Position numbers and translations under genes: made by a program. This document shows, one piece after another, positions 6,078-13,212 of a stretch of DNA of 17,301 bases. Below the pieces are notes generated by a model that did not search any database, had not been told where the DNA came from, and saw only the letters and a program-made list of their open reading frames with translations. Source of the DNA: CAZPZZ01 sp964591245 (lineage in GTDB: Bacteria; Acidobacteriota; Vicinamibacteria; Vicinamibacterales; UBA8438); NCBI GenBank assembly GCA_964591245.1, contig CAZPZZ010000085.1:1-17301 (forward strand), written 5' to 3'. The stretch's first letter is position 1, and every line of letters starts with the position of its first letter.

Positions 6078-7151
6078 ATGCGAAATCGAAGATGGATCGT
6101 ATTCGTGGGATTCGCGGCCCTGGTAGCGTTGGGAGTGGCCGGATCCGCGTCCGAGATATCTACCTTGGCACAACCGGCGCCGTCGGGAGCAATGGGAGAA
6201 GAGACTCACCTGACTGACCTGAGGCAGCTGACGTTTGGTGGGGAAAATGCGGAGGCTTACTATTCGCTGGATGGTCAGCGGTTGATCTTTCAGACCCGGC
6301 GTGAGGGCGTGCCTTGTGACCAGATCTACACGATGAACGTTGATGGTTCTGAGATGCAGAGGGTTAGTACCGGTGAAGGGCGCACGACGTGTGGGTACTT
6401 CTTTCCGGACGGACAATCGATCGTGTATGCATCGACTCATCTAGGGGGGGCCGCCTGTCCACCGGAGCCGGGGTTTGAAATGGGGTACGTCTGGCCCATA
6501 TATGACAGTTACGACATTTTCACGGCCCGGCCCGACGGTTCTGGGCTGACGCGTATTACCGACACCGAAGGGTACGACGCCGAAGCGACGGTCGGTCCGG
6601 ACGGTCGGATCGTGTTCACCAGTGTTCGCGATGGTGACATGGATATCTACTCGATGAATGCCGACGGATCCGATGTGACTCGTCTGACAGACCGTCCCGG
6701 GCCAGATGGAGGACCGTTCTTCTCGCCTGATGGGAGCAAGATCGTGTTCCGGGCAAGAGAAATCGAGCCCGGACCCGAACTCGATGACTTTCGGTCACTA
6801 CTCGCCCAGGGGCTCTGGCGACCGACAGCGCTCGAGATCTTCGTTATGGACGCGGACGGTGAGAACTTACGTCAGATTACCGAGCTGGGCGGGGCAAGCT
6901 TTGCGCCATTCTGGCATCCAGATGGAGAGCGGATCATCTTCAGCTCCAATTGGCACAATCCGGATGGTCGGAACTTTGATCTGTTCATGATTCGCGAGGA
7001 TGGTACCGATCTTGAGCGAATCACGTTCAACGAGACCTTTGACGGGTTTCCGATGTTCTCGCCCGATGGTCGACACCTGGTATTCGCGTCCAATCGGGAT
7101 GCGAGTGCTGAGGGGGATACGAACGTCTTTATCGCGGATTGGGTAGAGTGA
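6078..7151 (+). CDS. Secreted TolB-like beta-propeller protein (PD40 repeats)
   Basis: 357 residues. A signal peptide (MRNRRWIVFVGFAALVALGVAGSAS) is followed by a propeller of TolB/PD40 repeats. I count six copies of the motif aromatic-S/x-P/L-DG-x-x-I/V-F/Y: YYSLDGQRLIF, FFPDGQSIVY, VGPDGRIVF, FFSPDGSKIVF, FWHPDGERIIF and MFSPDGRHLVF. Between them come the usual DIYSMNADGSDVTRLT-type strands. It should act in the periplasm or outside the cell as a binding or scaffold protein. It has no TolB N-terminal domain and no tol/pal neighbours, so it is not TolB itself. Its own promoter suggests separate regulation from the TRAP genes, although it follows them by only 127 bases. Substrate or partner is unknown. 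Confidence 0.85.
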   Translation: MRNRRWIVFVGFAALVALGVAGSASEISTLAQPAPSGAMGEETHLTDLRQLTFGGENAEAYYSLDGQRLIFQTRREGVPCDQIYTMNVDGSEMQRVSTGEGRTTCGYFFPDGQSIVYASTHLGGAACPPEPGFEMGYVWPIYDSYDIFTARPDGSGLTRITDTEGYDAEATVGPDGRIVFTSVRDGDMDIYSMNADGSDVTRLTDRPGPDGGPFFSPDGSKIVFRAREIEPGPELDDFRSLLAQGLWRPTALEIFVMDADGENLRQITELGGASFAPFWHPDGERIIFSSNWHNPDGRNFDLFMIREDGTDLERITFNETFDGFPMFSPDGRHLVFASNRDASAEGDTNVFIADWVE

Positions 7152-7233
7152 TCGTGAACGACCAACCATGCGGTGCCTGGTGTTTACGGCCAAGCATAGA
7201 AAATGGACGCAATGTCCTCGAGAATCGGCCTGT

Positions 7234-8379
7234 CTAGTGCGTCAGGTTGGAGCCACCGCGGTGGCTCAGGAGGTGGTTGAGGGTCCGGCCATAGTATCGG
7301 AGGATGTGCCGGTCGCGGACGCGGTAGCGTCCTCTCTCGACCGCGATAATGCCTCGGGTCACCAGTGGGTCGGTAGCCTGTTCAATGGCGTCCCGCCCAG
7401 ACTCCACCCCAAGGTTGGCTGGCACCACCCGCAACGCATCAATGATCTCGTTGATGCGGTCTTCAAGTGCCTGTCGTGGCATGGACGGGCGAAGCGCAGT
7501 CGCGAGCAATGCGGTGGGAAGCACTTTGTAGAGTCGACCGATCGCATGTCTCGTGTGTCGAGTGAGTGTTACCAGATCACGCCTGGATTCGGGGTCCACC
7601 GTTGCTAATGGGATTGGTTGGCCAAAAGTTACAAACGCCCGTGATACGTAGCCCATCGCATATCGCACCATTTCCGCCACTTCCGTCGCGAAATAGCGCT
7701 GCCGCCGTTTGACTCGTTGGCGAGCCAACGATTGGTCTTCTAGGACGAGATCGTACGATACCGCTACTGGCACAATGACGATATCTGGGCGTCTAGCCTG
7801 AACCACTGCCTGAAGCAGACCGGTCTTGAGACGTTTGAACTCTCCGCTGTAACTGCGCCCCCCCTCCAGGTAAAGGAAGAGATCGTGCCGTTGGACAAGT
7901 TCGGCGACGTAGGCGCGCAATGTAGCGAGGTATGCAGGATCGCGCGAATCCCGGCGAATAGGAATCGCTCCCGTAACGTGGCGGTTCAGGAACCCCATCG
8001 CACCGTTGAAGAGGTTGATGCCAGCGGCGATGACCGGAGGGCGGACGCCGTAGTCGTCGAGCACGAGTGGCTCGACCAGGTAATCCATGTGGCTCTTGTG
8101 ATTGGATGCGTAGATGACTCTGTGAGACCGGGTCGCAGCTAGGGCGATAGCGACATGTTCCGGTTGTCGCTCGATCTTCCGGAGAATGGGGTACAGGGGA
8201 TGCTTAAGGGCTCGATAGACTGAATAACGTTGAGTTGTTCGGAGTTCATCGAGATATGCGGAGATCCGCTCGTGCGCTTGATGTGGGGTTAGGCCAGGCC
8301 CCCCGCGGAGGTAGCGGGCTACGTCGTCGCGGGAAAACACAGCTTGAGCGATATCATCGTCCACATAGGCACTATACAC
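7234..8379 (-). CDS. plsB: Glycerol-3-phosphate acyltransferase, PlsB-like
   Basis: 381 residues with the four acyltransferase blocks: HX4D in NHKSHMDYL (H94, D99; block I), GAIPIRR (137-143; block II), LEGGRSYSG (171-179; block III) and IVPVAVSYD (202-210; block IV). The spacing and the C-terminal RYRVRDRHILRYYGRTL segment match the PlsB/GPAT branch rather than PlsC. The enzyme would acylate glycerol-3-phosphate (or a similar acceptor) at the inner membrane, the first step of phospholipid synthesis. It is about half the length of E. coli PlsB and lacks most of the long N-terminal region, as many non-proteobacterial homologues do. The start is GTG 8379 with no clear ribosome binding site; GTG 8364 is possible. 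It follows the glycine-zipper gene by 28 bases and may be co-transcribed. The gene ends in TAG. Confidence 0.88.
   Translation of the reverse strand: MYSAYVDDDIAQAVFSRDDVARYLRGGPGLTPHQAHERISAYLDELRTTQRYSVYRALKHPLYPILRKIERQPEHVAIALAATRSHRVIYASNHKSHMDYLVEPLVLDDYGVRPPVIAAGINLFNGAMGFLNRHVTGAIPIRRDSRDPAYLATLRAYVAELVQRHDLFLYLEGGRSYSGEFKRLKTGLLQAVVQARRPDIVIVPVAVSYDLVLEDQSLARQRVKRRQRYFATEVAEMVRYAMGYVSRAFVTFGQPIPLATVDPESRRDLVTLTRHTRHAIGRLYKVLPTALLATALRPSMPRQALEDRINEIIDALRVVPANLGVESGRDAIEQATDPLVTRGIIAVERGRYRVRDRHILRYYGRTLNHLLSHRGGSNLTH
7250..7267. repeat. Perfect 18-base palindrome at the 3' end of plsB
   Basis: GAGCCACCGCGGTGGCTC equals its own reverse complement. It lies in the last codons of plsB, about 100 bases downstream of the convergent TolB-like gene. 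A bidirectional transcription barrier is possible, but no T-run follows on either strand. Confidence 0.6.
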
Positions 8380-8407
8380 CGACGTTTCGTTAGCGACTAG
8401 CAGCGGG

Positions 8408-9589
8408 TCATGGGTAGATAGTGACGGTTACTGGTCGTGATAGACGAACGGTGAGCAGAGATCCGGATGGTAGTTCCGCTGGTTCGGCTTCCCCGGATAT
8501 TGCGGCTGCTGTACCGCCGGCAGCACCGATGGAACCACCGATCTGCGCTCCCCGGCTGCCGCCAAAAAGCGAGCCCAAGATAGCGCCGCCAATCGCGGCT
8601 CCGCCGATTTTGGCGACACTGTCCTTGCCTGCCGGTTTTCCTTCTCGATAGATCGTTTCGGTGGAGACGGGGAGATGCGATCCGTCATCCTTTACTAGGG
8701 TGTGAAACCGGATACCGAGACGAGAGGCGTCCCGTAGTCGTCCGCCGTGTACAACAAGTACGACGGATCCAAGCATCCGGGCCCCGGCCGGTATCGCGAT
8801 TTGTTCCGCAACAAGTACATCTCGATCGACCTTGGCTTCGACCTGATCTTCGACTTGGGCCGTCTGGGTGGACACGGCTGTATCGATGTGGAGCCCAATG
8901 ACGGAGTCGGCGGCAACTTCGAGTGCGACGGATGACGGTGTTGGCTCGTAGGCCAGGCGTGGTGCGGTTGGACGACGAGCCGCCCCGAGTCCATTCGGCT
9001 TCAACGCCCGATATGGGCTCCGTCCAGTTGGGGGGGCTGCGGTGTCCTCTGCGAGACTCCATCCGTCAACGGTGGGAACCGCGGTCGTCGCGCGCGTGGG
9101 CGTCGTCGCCCCTGTTCTGTCCGTGGTTTGGGGCGTCTCTGGCAACGTTGTCACTTGAGCGGGAGATCTTACGCCCGGTGGGGGGGGGGCTGGGGTCGAT
9201 GACGTGCGATCTGTCGGCGCAGAATCGCTTTGATCTGTCTGATCCTTTGTTCTTGCCTGGCGTGCCTTGGGTGAATCAGTGTCCCTGGGTTGGGTGATGT
9301 GCGCGAGGGATGGCTGCGACGTGCTACTGGTAGGGATTTCCCCTTGGGATGGGCTGTTATCGGCGATGGGTGGCGCCTCAGTGGTGGTGGGGGACACCAG
9401 CGTCTCGCTCGCGTCGATGCTTTCTTCGGCTGGTTGTAGGAACGTTGCAGTTAGCGAGGGACTGTCCGACGGGGCATTGTCCGCCCTGGTTTGTGTCGCA
9501 TTTTGCCGGACCGCTACATAGGAGCCAATCCCAGCCGCTATAACTGTGGAAACTGCGAGTCCGGCGAAGGTGATGCGTTTCATCAACAT
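8408..9589 (-). CDS. Membrane-anchored Pro/Ser/Thr-rich protein with C-terminal glycine zipper
   Basis: 393 residues. An N-terminal membrane anchor (KRITFAGLAVSTVIAAGIGSYVAV) is followed by about 170 residues of low-complexity linker rich in T, S, P, D and Q. A folded part follows from about 205 (VALEVAADSVIGLHIDTAVS, IAIPAGARMLGSVVLVVHGGRLRDASRL). Then comes a glycine zipper (about 327-360: GGAAIGGAILGSLFGG, GGSIGAAGG) and a final strand region LLTVRLSRPVTVTI. The order of 'pay-to-stabilise' strands plus zipper resembles hypothetical envelope proteins with a TrbI/VirB10-like C-terminal domain, but there are no conjugation genes nearby. It probably sits in the inner membrane with its bulk in the periplasm. 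A run of ten G (9180-9189 on the plus strand) encodes four prolines and is a slippage-prone spot. Specific function is unknown. Confidence 0.75.
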   Translation of the reverse strand: MLMKRITFAGLAVSTVIAAGIGSYVAVRQNATQTRADNAPSDSPSLTATFLQPAEESIDASETLVSPTTTEAPPIADNSPSQGEIPTSSTSQPSLAHITQPRDTDSPKARQARTKDQTDQSDSAPTDRTSSTPAPPPPGVRSPAQVTTLPETPQTTDRTGATTPTRATTAVPTVDGWSLAEDTAAPPTGRSPYRALKPNGLGAARRPTAPRLAYEPTPSSVALEVAADSVIGLHIDTAVSTQTAQVEDQVEAKVDRDVLVAEQIAIPAGARMLGSVVLVVHGGRLRDASRLGIRFHTLVKDDGSHLPVSTETIYREGKPAGKDSVAKIGGAAIGGAILGSLFGGSRGAQIGGSIGAAGGTAAAISGEAEPAELPSGSLLTVRLSRPVTVTIYP

Positions 9590-9596
9590 GTTGTTT

Positions 9597-9602
9597 CCCT
9601 CT
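9597..9602 (-). promoter_or_regulatory. Ribosome binding site of the glycine-zipper gene
   Basis: AGAGGG on the minus strand, 7 bases before ATG 9589. It selects this start over the longer open frame to 9634 and places the membrane anchor at the N-terminus. Confidence 0.65.
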
Positions 9603-9670
9603 GCCGCGTCTTCACGATATCTACTTGAGAGCAATAGTCGTACCGAATTCGGGAATCCTGTAGGACAGAG

Positions 9671-9690
9671 CGTAGCGGCACTGCGCTACG
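9671..9690. repeat. 7-bp hairpin in the leader of the glycine-zipper gene
   Basis: CGTAGCG (9671-9677) pairs with CGCTACG (9684-9690), loop of 6. It lies 80-100 bases before the zipper gene start. A stem of this size is expected by chance. Confidence 0.4.
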
Positions 9691-9745
9691 GGTTTCCAGG
9701 GATTATCCAGAAAATACAATCTATTTTGGAGGTATCGGGAGGAGA

Positions 9746-9815
9746 GGGTGTCCTGTGTAGGGGGCGATGGGACACCCGAGAAGGTCACTTCCGTCGCGTT
9801 CGCGAGGACCTTCTC
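9746..9815. ncRNA. Two abutting stem-loops; possible structured RNA or leader
   Basis: Stem 1: GGGTGTCC (9746-9753) with GGACACCC (9770-9777), 16-base loop. Stem 2 begins at the very next base: GAGAAGGTC (9778-9786) with GACCTTCTC (9807-9815), and its 20-base loop holds an inner TCGCG-TT-CGCGA hairpin (9794-9805). Back-to-back 8- and 9-bp stems in a non-coding stretch suggest a structured transcript or a protein-binding site. No known riboswitch or ncRNA family was recognised, and the strand is undecided. Confidence 0.3.
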
Positions 9816-10026
9816 TGGAGAATGTTAGTGACCGGTGGGAGCGTGGAGCGTGTGAAGCATCGTTTTGGGTCGTGTCGTTCGCGTGTATTCGTATAAAATA
9901 TGTTTCGTTCTGCGTGTCCATAGAATCGCCGTACAGAACTGGTATTTAGCGTGGCGCGTTCGTGGGCAGATTTCCAGGCGTACGGTGTGTCTTCGTGGCA
10001 ACACGAGTTGACCCTAGTCCGCGGTT

Positions 10027-11241
10027 GTGCCAGGTCGGCCGAGCGTAGCGCCACAAACCTTATTCTCCAAGCAGGACACTAGCAACTTGGCAGGTCCATC
10101 TCCGATTGCGGTTCCCTACCGTCCTGTGGCTCGTGTTCTCACCGTTCTTTTGCTCCTGTTCGGTTTTCTCGTGGGCGTCAAGGCTCTTGGGGAGGGTTTT
10201 GAACAACTGGGTGACGGTACGCTCGAGGTCATCTTTGCAGCAACGCAGAATCCTTTCATCGGGCTGATCGTTGGCATTCTTGCCACGACCGTCGTTCAGA
10301 GTTCTTCCGTCACGACGGCGATGATCGTGGGTCTTGTAGCAGCACCAGAATCTCCGTTGCCGCTGGCGAATGCAGTGCCGATGGTCATGGGGGCCAACAT
10401 TGGAACGACGGTCACGGCTACGTTTGTCTCATTGGCTCACATGGGACGGCGCGACGAGTTTGAGCGGGCATTTCCGGTGGCCGTGTGCCACGACTTGTTC
10501 AACTATGTAACGGTGCTTGCCCTCCTTCCGCTGGAACTCATGACCGGCTATCTACAGCAGACAGCCGTGACCGTCGCCAGGATTTTGCAAGATGTTGGCG
10601 GGTTCGACTACGACAGCCCATTGTCCGCAGCGCTTTCGGCTACGCTGGTTCCGATCGAGCGGTTCCTGGCGTGGTTACTGGGCTCACCGGTATTGCAGGG
10701 GATCGCATTTGTTCTGATTGCTGGGGCACTCATTTTCAGTACGCTCTTTTTGCTTGTGCAGGTCATGCGGTCACTGGTGCACACGCGTATCGAGCGTCTT
10801 GTGACGAATGTACTTGGCTCTAGCGCGATATTGTCTATCTTGGTTGGTGCGGTGATTACGGTCATGGTTCAGTCGTCGTCAATCACGACATCCCTCTTGG
10901 TGCCGCTTGGTGCGGCGGGGCTTCTGCGCGTCGAGCAAGCTCTGCCCGTGACGATCGGCGCCAACATCGGTACAACGGTGACGGCCCTGCTTGCGGCATT
11001 GGCGGTTTCCGGGCCGAATGCTGTGTTTGGCCTCGAGATCGCCCTCGTCCACTTACTGTTCAATTTGACGGGTATGCTGCTCATTTATCCGCTCCGCGTG
11101 ACGCGGAACGTGCCTTTGCAGGCAGCAAGATTTTTTACGACACTCGCGCTCCGTTCGCGCAGGCTCACGCTGTTCTGGGTTGTCGCGTTGTTTTACGGTG
11201 TGCCAGCGCTCTTGTTGTTCATGGATCGTCTCTTCAGGTAG
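10027..11241 (+). CDS. Na+/phosphate cotransporter family protein (NptA/PF02690 type)
   Basis: 404 residues, mostly membrane segments, with the family's two inverted halves. Each half has a QSSS motif (TTVVQSSSVTTAMIVG at 87-102; VMVQSSSITTSLLVPLG near 280) and a GANIGTTVTA motif (122-131 and near 311). It should import phosphate or a related anion with sodium through the inner membrane. Many homologues carry a C-terminal PhoU-like domain; this one ends after the last membrane segment and lacks it, so it is the short form. The start is uncertain: GTG 10027 has no clear ribosome binding site, and the first 33 residues are not conserved-looking. It is followed by a 158-base gap and thiO. No pho genes are close. 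It ends in TAG. Confidence 0.88.
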   Translation: MPGRPSVAPQTLFSKQDTSNLAGPSPIAVPYRPVARVLTVLLLLFGFLVGVKALGEGFEQLGDGTLEVIFAATQNPFIGLIVGILATTVVQSSSVTTAMIVGLVAAPESPLPLANAVPMVMGANIGTTVTATFVSLAHMGRRDEFERAFPVAVCHDLFNYVTVLALLPLELMTGYLQQTAVTVARILQDVGGFDYDSPLSAALSATLVPIERFLAWLLGSPVLQGIAFVLIAGALIFSTLFLLVQVMRSLVHTRIERLVTNVLGSSAILSILVGAVITVMVQSSSITTSLLVPLGAAGLLRVEQALPVTIGANIGTTVTALLAALAVSGPNAVFGLEIALVHLLFNLTGMLLIYPLRVTRNVPLQAARFFTTLALRSRRLTLFWVVALFYGVPALLLFMDRLFR

Positions 11242-11245
11242 TCCT

Positions 11246-11264
11246 CCAGACGAGTGTTGTCTGG
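11246..11264 (+). repeat. Short hairpin after the Na/Pi gene
   Basis: CCAGAC (11246-11251) pairs with GTCTGG (11259-11264), loop of 7, just after the stop codon. There is no T-run, so a terminator role is doubtful. Confidence 0.25.
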
Positions 11265-11399
11265 CCATGAATTCCCGTGTGCCTTTGAGTCATTGGATGG
11301 GGGGATTTGTGGTTAGCGTTTCTGCTTCGAAGGCACTGACATGCGCATTTGGTTTTACATGTTTTCGCTGAAATGGTCGTTTCGGGCTTGGGGTCTTCG

Positions 11400-12524
11400 G
11401 TGAGCAAGAATCCGGAGATTCTCGTCGTGGGTGGCGGTATTGTCGGCTGTGCGATTGCATTCGAACTTGGTCGTCGTGGAGTCCGTGTCCAGGTAATTGA
11501 AAGTCGCGGTGTTGGTCAAGGCGCGACTCAGGCGTCTGCTGGTATCCTCGCGCCGTTCATCGAGGCGACCCCGGGTAGCGCGTTATGGGCGTTGGGCGAT
11601 CGAAGCTTGGCGTTGTTCGATGATTTTGTCGCCCAGGTCGTCGCCGCCAGCGGCACGTCCATACCGTATGAGCGGTCGGGCACCCTTGAACTGGCGGTCG
11701 ACGAAAGAAACTGGGCCCGTTTGCAACGGGCCCAGCGGAGCTTGCAGACGGTGGGCGTGGACTGTAGCTTGTTCGACGGGCGAGAGGCGCGTGAGAGGGA
11801 GTCCCAGTTGGCGGAGGCTGTACAGGGAGCCCTGCTGGTACCGTCACACGGATACGTGGGGGCTGGGATTCTCACTGACGCGCTTCGTCGTGCGGCGGCT
11901 CGGTACGGCGTGTCCTTTGTGGCACCACGCCGCGTCACCAGGATTACCTCGTGTTCGGAGGGGGTGATGGTCGACGCGGCCGAAGGCTCTGTGACCGGTG
12001 ATGCGGTGGTTCTTGCCGCGGGTAGCTGGGCCGGTCGCGTCACTGTGGGTATGGACGAGCCTGTACCGGTGCGACCGGTCCGCGGTCAGTTGGTACACCT
12101 GCGGTGGACGGGGCCTCCGCTCGCCCGGGTTCTCTGGTCGTCCCGGTGTTATGTCGTTCCGTGGCGCGATGGCTCTGTCCTGGTGGGCGCGACCCTGGAA
12201 GAGGTTGGATTTAACGAGCAGGCCACTGTCGCGGGGCTCAGGGGACTTCTTGAGGCCGCGGGAGAGATTCTCCCGGGGACGAGTGACGCCGGGTTTGATG
12301 GGGTTCGGGTTGGATTGCGCCCCGGCACGGTAGACGACCTCCCGGTCATCGGGAGATCGTCTACCGTGCCGAATGTCATCTATGCAGTCGGACATTACCG
12401 AAACGGGGTACTCCTCTCTCCATTGACAGCGACGTTAGTAGCGAACCTTTTGTTAGAAGATCAGAGTGATCCGCTACTGTCGACGGTAGCACCTGAACGG
12501 TTCTGGCAATCGGAGACCGTTTGA
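11400..12524 (+). CDS. thiO: FAD-dependent glycine/D-amino-acid oxidase, ThiO-like
   Basis: 374 residues of the DAO family. The N-terminal Rossmann motif ILVVGGGIVG (7-16) with an acidic VIES end of strand 2 binds FAD. Further marks are GQGATQASAGILAP, VPSHGYVGAG, AVVLAAGSWAG, VRPVRGQLVHL and the C-terminal GLRPGTVDDLPVIGR with VGHYRNGVLLSP. Length and motifs fit glycine oxidase ThiO, which makes iminoglycine for the thiazole part of thiamine. No other thiamine genes are in the window, so a different amino-acid or amine oxidase is possible. GTG 11400 gives the usual N-terminus; ATG 11373 in frame would add nine residues. The gene is unusual for its hairpins at 11711-11735, 12259-12275 and above all 12323-12371. 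Confidence 0.85.
   Translation: MSKNPEILVVGGGIVGCAIAFELGRRGVRVQVIESRGVGQGATQASAGILAPFIEATPGSALWALGDRSLALFDDFVAQVVAASGTSIPYERSGTLELAVDERNWARLQRAQRSLQTVGVDCSLFDGREARERESQLAEAVQGALLVPSHGYVGAGILTDALRRAAARYGVSFVAPRRVTRITSCSEGVMVDAAEGSVTGDAVVLAAGSWAGRVTVGMDEPVPVRPVRGQLVHLRWTGPPLARVLWSSRCYVVPWRDGSVLVGATLEEVGFNEQATVAGLRGLLEAAGEILPGTSDAGFDGVRVGLRPGTVDDLPVIGRSSTVPNVIYAVGHYRNGVLLSPLTATLVANLLLEDQSDPLLSTVAPERFWQSETV
11711..11735. repeat. Perfect 11-bp hairpin inside thiO
   Basis: CTGGGCCCGTT (11711-11721) and AACGGGCCCAG (11725-11735) are exact reverse complements around a 3-base loop. In frame this encodes NWARLQRAQRS. Such a tight GC-rich hairpin is rare by chance in 17 kb. Confidence 0.75.
12323..12371. 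repeat. 49-base hairpin (15 + 6 bp) inside thiO
   Basis: CGGCACGGTAGACGA (12323-12337) is the exact reverse complement of 12357-12371. Inside it, after a single C/A mismatch (12338, 12356), CTCCCG (12339-12344) pairs with CGGGAG (12350-12355) around the loop GTCAT. This gives 21 pairs with one mismatch. It spans the codons for the conserved PGTVDDLPVIGR motif and the SSTVP that follows. No T-run follows, so it is not a classic terminator. Confidence 0.85.
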
Positions 12525-12714
12525 AGCCGGCTCGAGATGTGTTTGTGGCGCACGGCCGTTGCCAACGTGTGAGCCATGTGAATATTGTTGGAATTTGACC
12601 GGTGCGGAGCGTCGCGTAACCGTCACCAAGGTATCCAAATAGTTAAAGATGAGTCTTTAGCCCCACCAGCGATATTGAAGCCGGACGTGGCGGCTCGGTA
12701 GGAGGGTAACTTCG
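12525..12714. other. Intergenic region before the MerR gene with an AT-rich hairpin
   Basis: 190 bases between thiO and the regulator gene. GTTAAAGA (12642-12649) pairs with TCTTTAGC (12654-12661) around TGAG, 8 pairs with one G-T wobble. TTGACC at 12595-12600 is a possible -35 but lacks a good -10 at the right spacing. The region could hold the thiO terminator and the regulator's own promoter. Confidence 0.35.
12700..12706 (+). promoter_or_regulatory. Strong ribosome binding site for the MerR-type gene
   Basis: AGGAGGG with an 8-base spacer before GTG 12715. It fixes the start and supports that this small gene is real. Confidence 0.8.
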
Positions 12715-13212
12715 GTGGCGGCCAAGCTAAAGAAGAGCTACAGCGCGCGGGAGGTGGCGGCGTTGACGGGGCTCACTGCGAGACAGCTCCGGTGGTGGGA
12801 CGCAAAGGAGTTACTTTCTGCCAGTGTTGCGTCGCGCCCGACCGCGGCTGGGGGATTTACAGAGAGACGCTATTCACCTGTCGATCTTTACGAATTGACA
12901 GCGCTCGCGGAACTTCGCCGACGCGGGTTCACGCTCCAGCGCATCCGAAAAATCTTGCTGGCGCTGCACGAGCATTTCGGCATTCGTCTCTTCGATGCGC
13001 TTGACGAAGACGGTCCCGTGACGCTCAGAATTGACGGGTTGAGTATCTATGCCCGTACAAGAACGGGAACCTACCACGATCTACTACATTCTCCTGTTCA
13101 GCCCATGTTCATGATGGTGGAACAGCATTTCGAGACACTGGGTGCCAAACCGGGGAGCCGAAGGCGTCGGAGAGCCTCAAAGCGTCCGGCGGCGCCGGCA
13201 GGGGAGAAGTGA
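12715..13212 (+). CDS. MerR-type transcriptional regulator
   Basis: 165 residues. A winged helix-turn-helix occupies residues 8-75: YSAREVAALTGLTARQLRWWDAKELL is the recognition region, and RRYSPVDLYELTALAELRRRGF with LQRIRKIL forms the wing and the following helices. The middle part (about 80-145: EHFGIRLFDALDEDGPVTLRIDGLSIYART, HSPVQPMF) is a small effector or dimer domain without the metal-binding cysteines of classical MerR. The tail is very basic (GSRRRRRASKR). It likely binds DNA as a dimer and senses something unknown. Its stop overlaps the mtgA start (GTGA), so it may be co-expressed with, and possibly linked to, peptidoglycan polymerisation. The AT-rich hairpin upstream could be its own operator. 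Confidence 0.82.
   Translation: MAAKLKKSYSAREVAALTGLTARQLRWWDAKELLSASVASRPTAAGGFTERRYSPVDLYELTALAELRRRGFTLQRIRKILLALHEHFGIRLFDALDEDGPVTLRIDGLSIYARTRTGTYHDLLHSPVQPMFMMVEQHFETLGAKPGSRRRRRASKRPAAPAGEK

Larger units (their letters stand above)
9590..10026. other. 437-base divergent intergenic region
   Basis: This region lies between the minus-strand glycine-zipper gene and the plus-strand Na/Pi gene, so it should hold both promoters. I see no convincing gene. A 116-codon open frame at 9546-9896 overlaps the start of the zipper gene and looks like chance. It holds several stem-loops (9671-9690, 9711-9727, 9746-9777, 9778-9815, 9993-10006). TATAAA at 9892-9897 could be a -10 for the plus strand, but no fitting -35 is seen. 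Confidence 0.6.

Noticed and set aside
7152..7233. Intrinsic terminator between the TolB-like gene and plsB
   Set aside because: No GC-rich hairpin followed by a T-run is present in these 82 bases.
9180..9189. Run of ten G as a possible frameshift in the glycine-zipper gene
   Set aside because: The frame is consistent before and after the run and encodes a plausible proline stretch; no evidence of an actual shift.
9546..9896. 116-codon open frame in the intergenic region
   Set aside because: It overlaps the start of the glycine-zipper gene on the other strand, has no ribosome binding site or domain, and covers the stem-loops.
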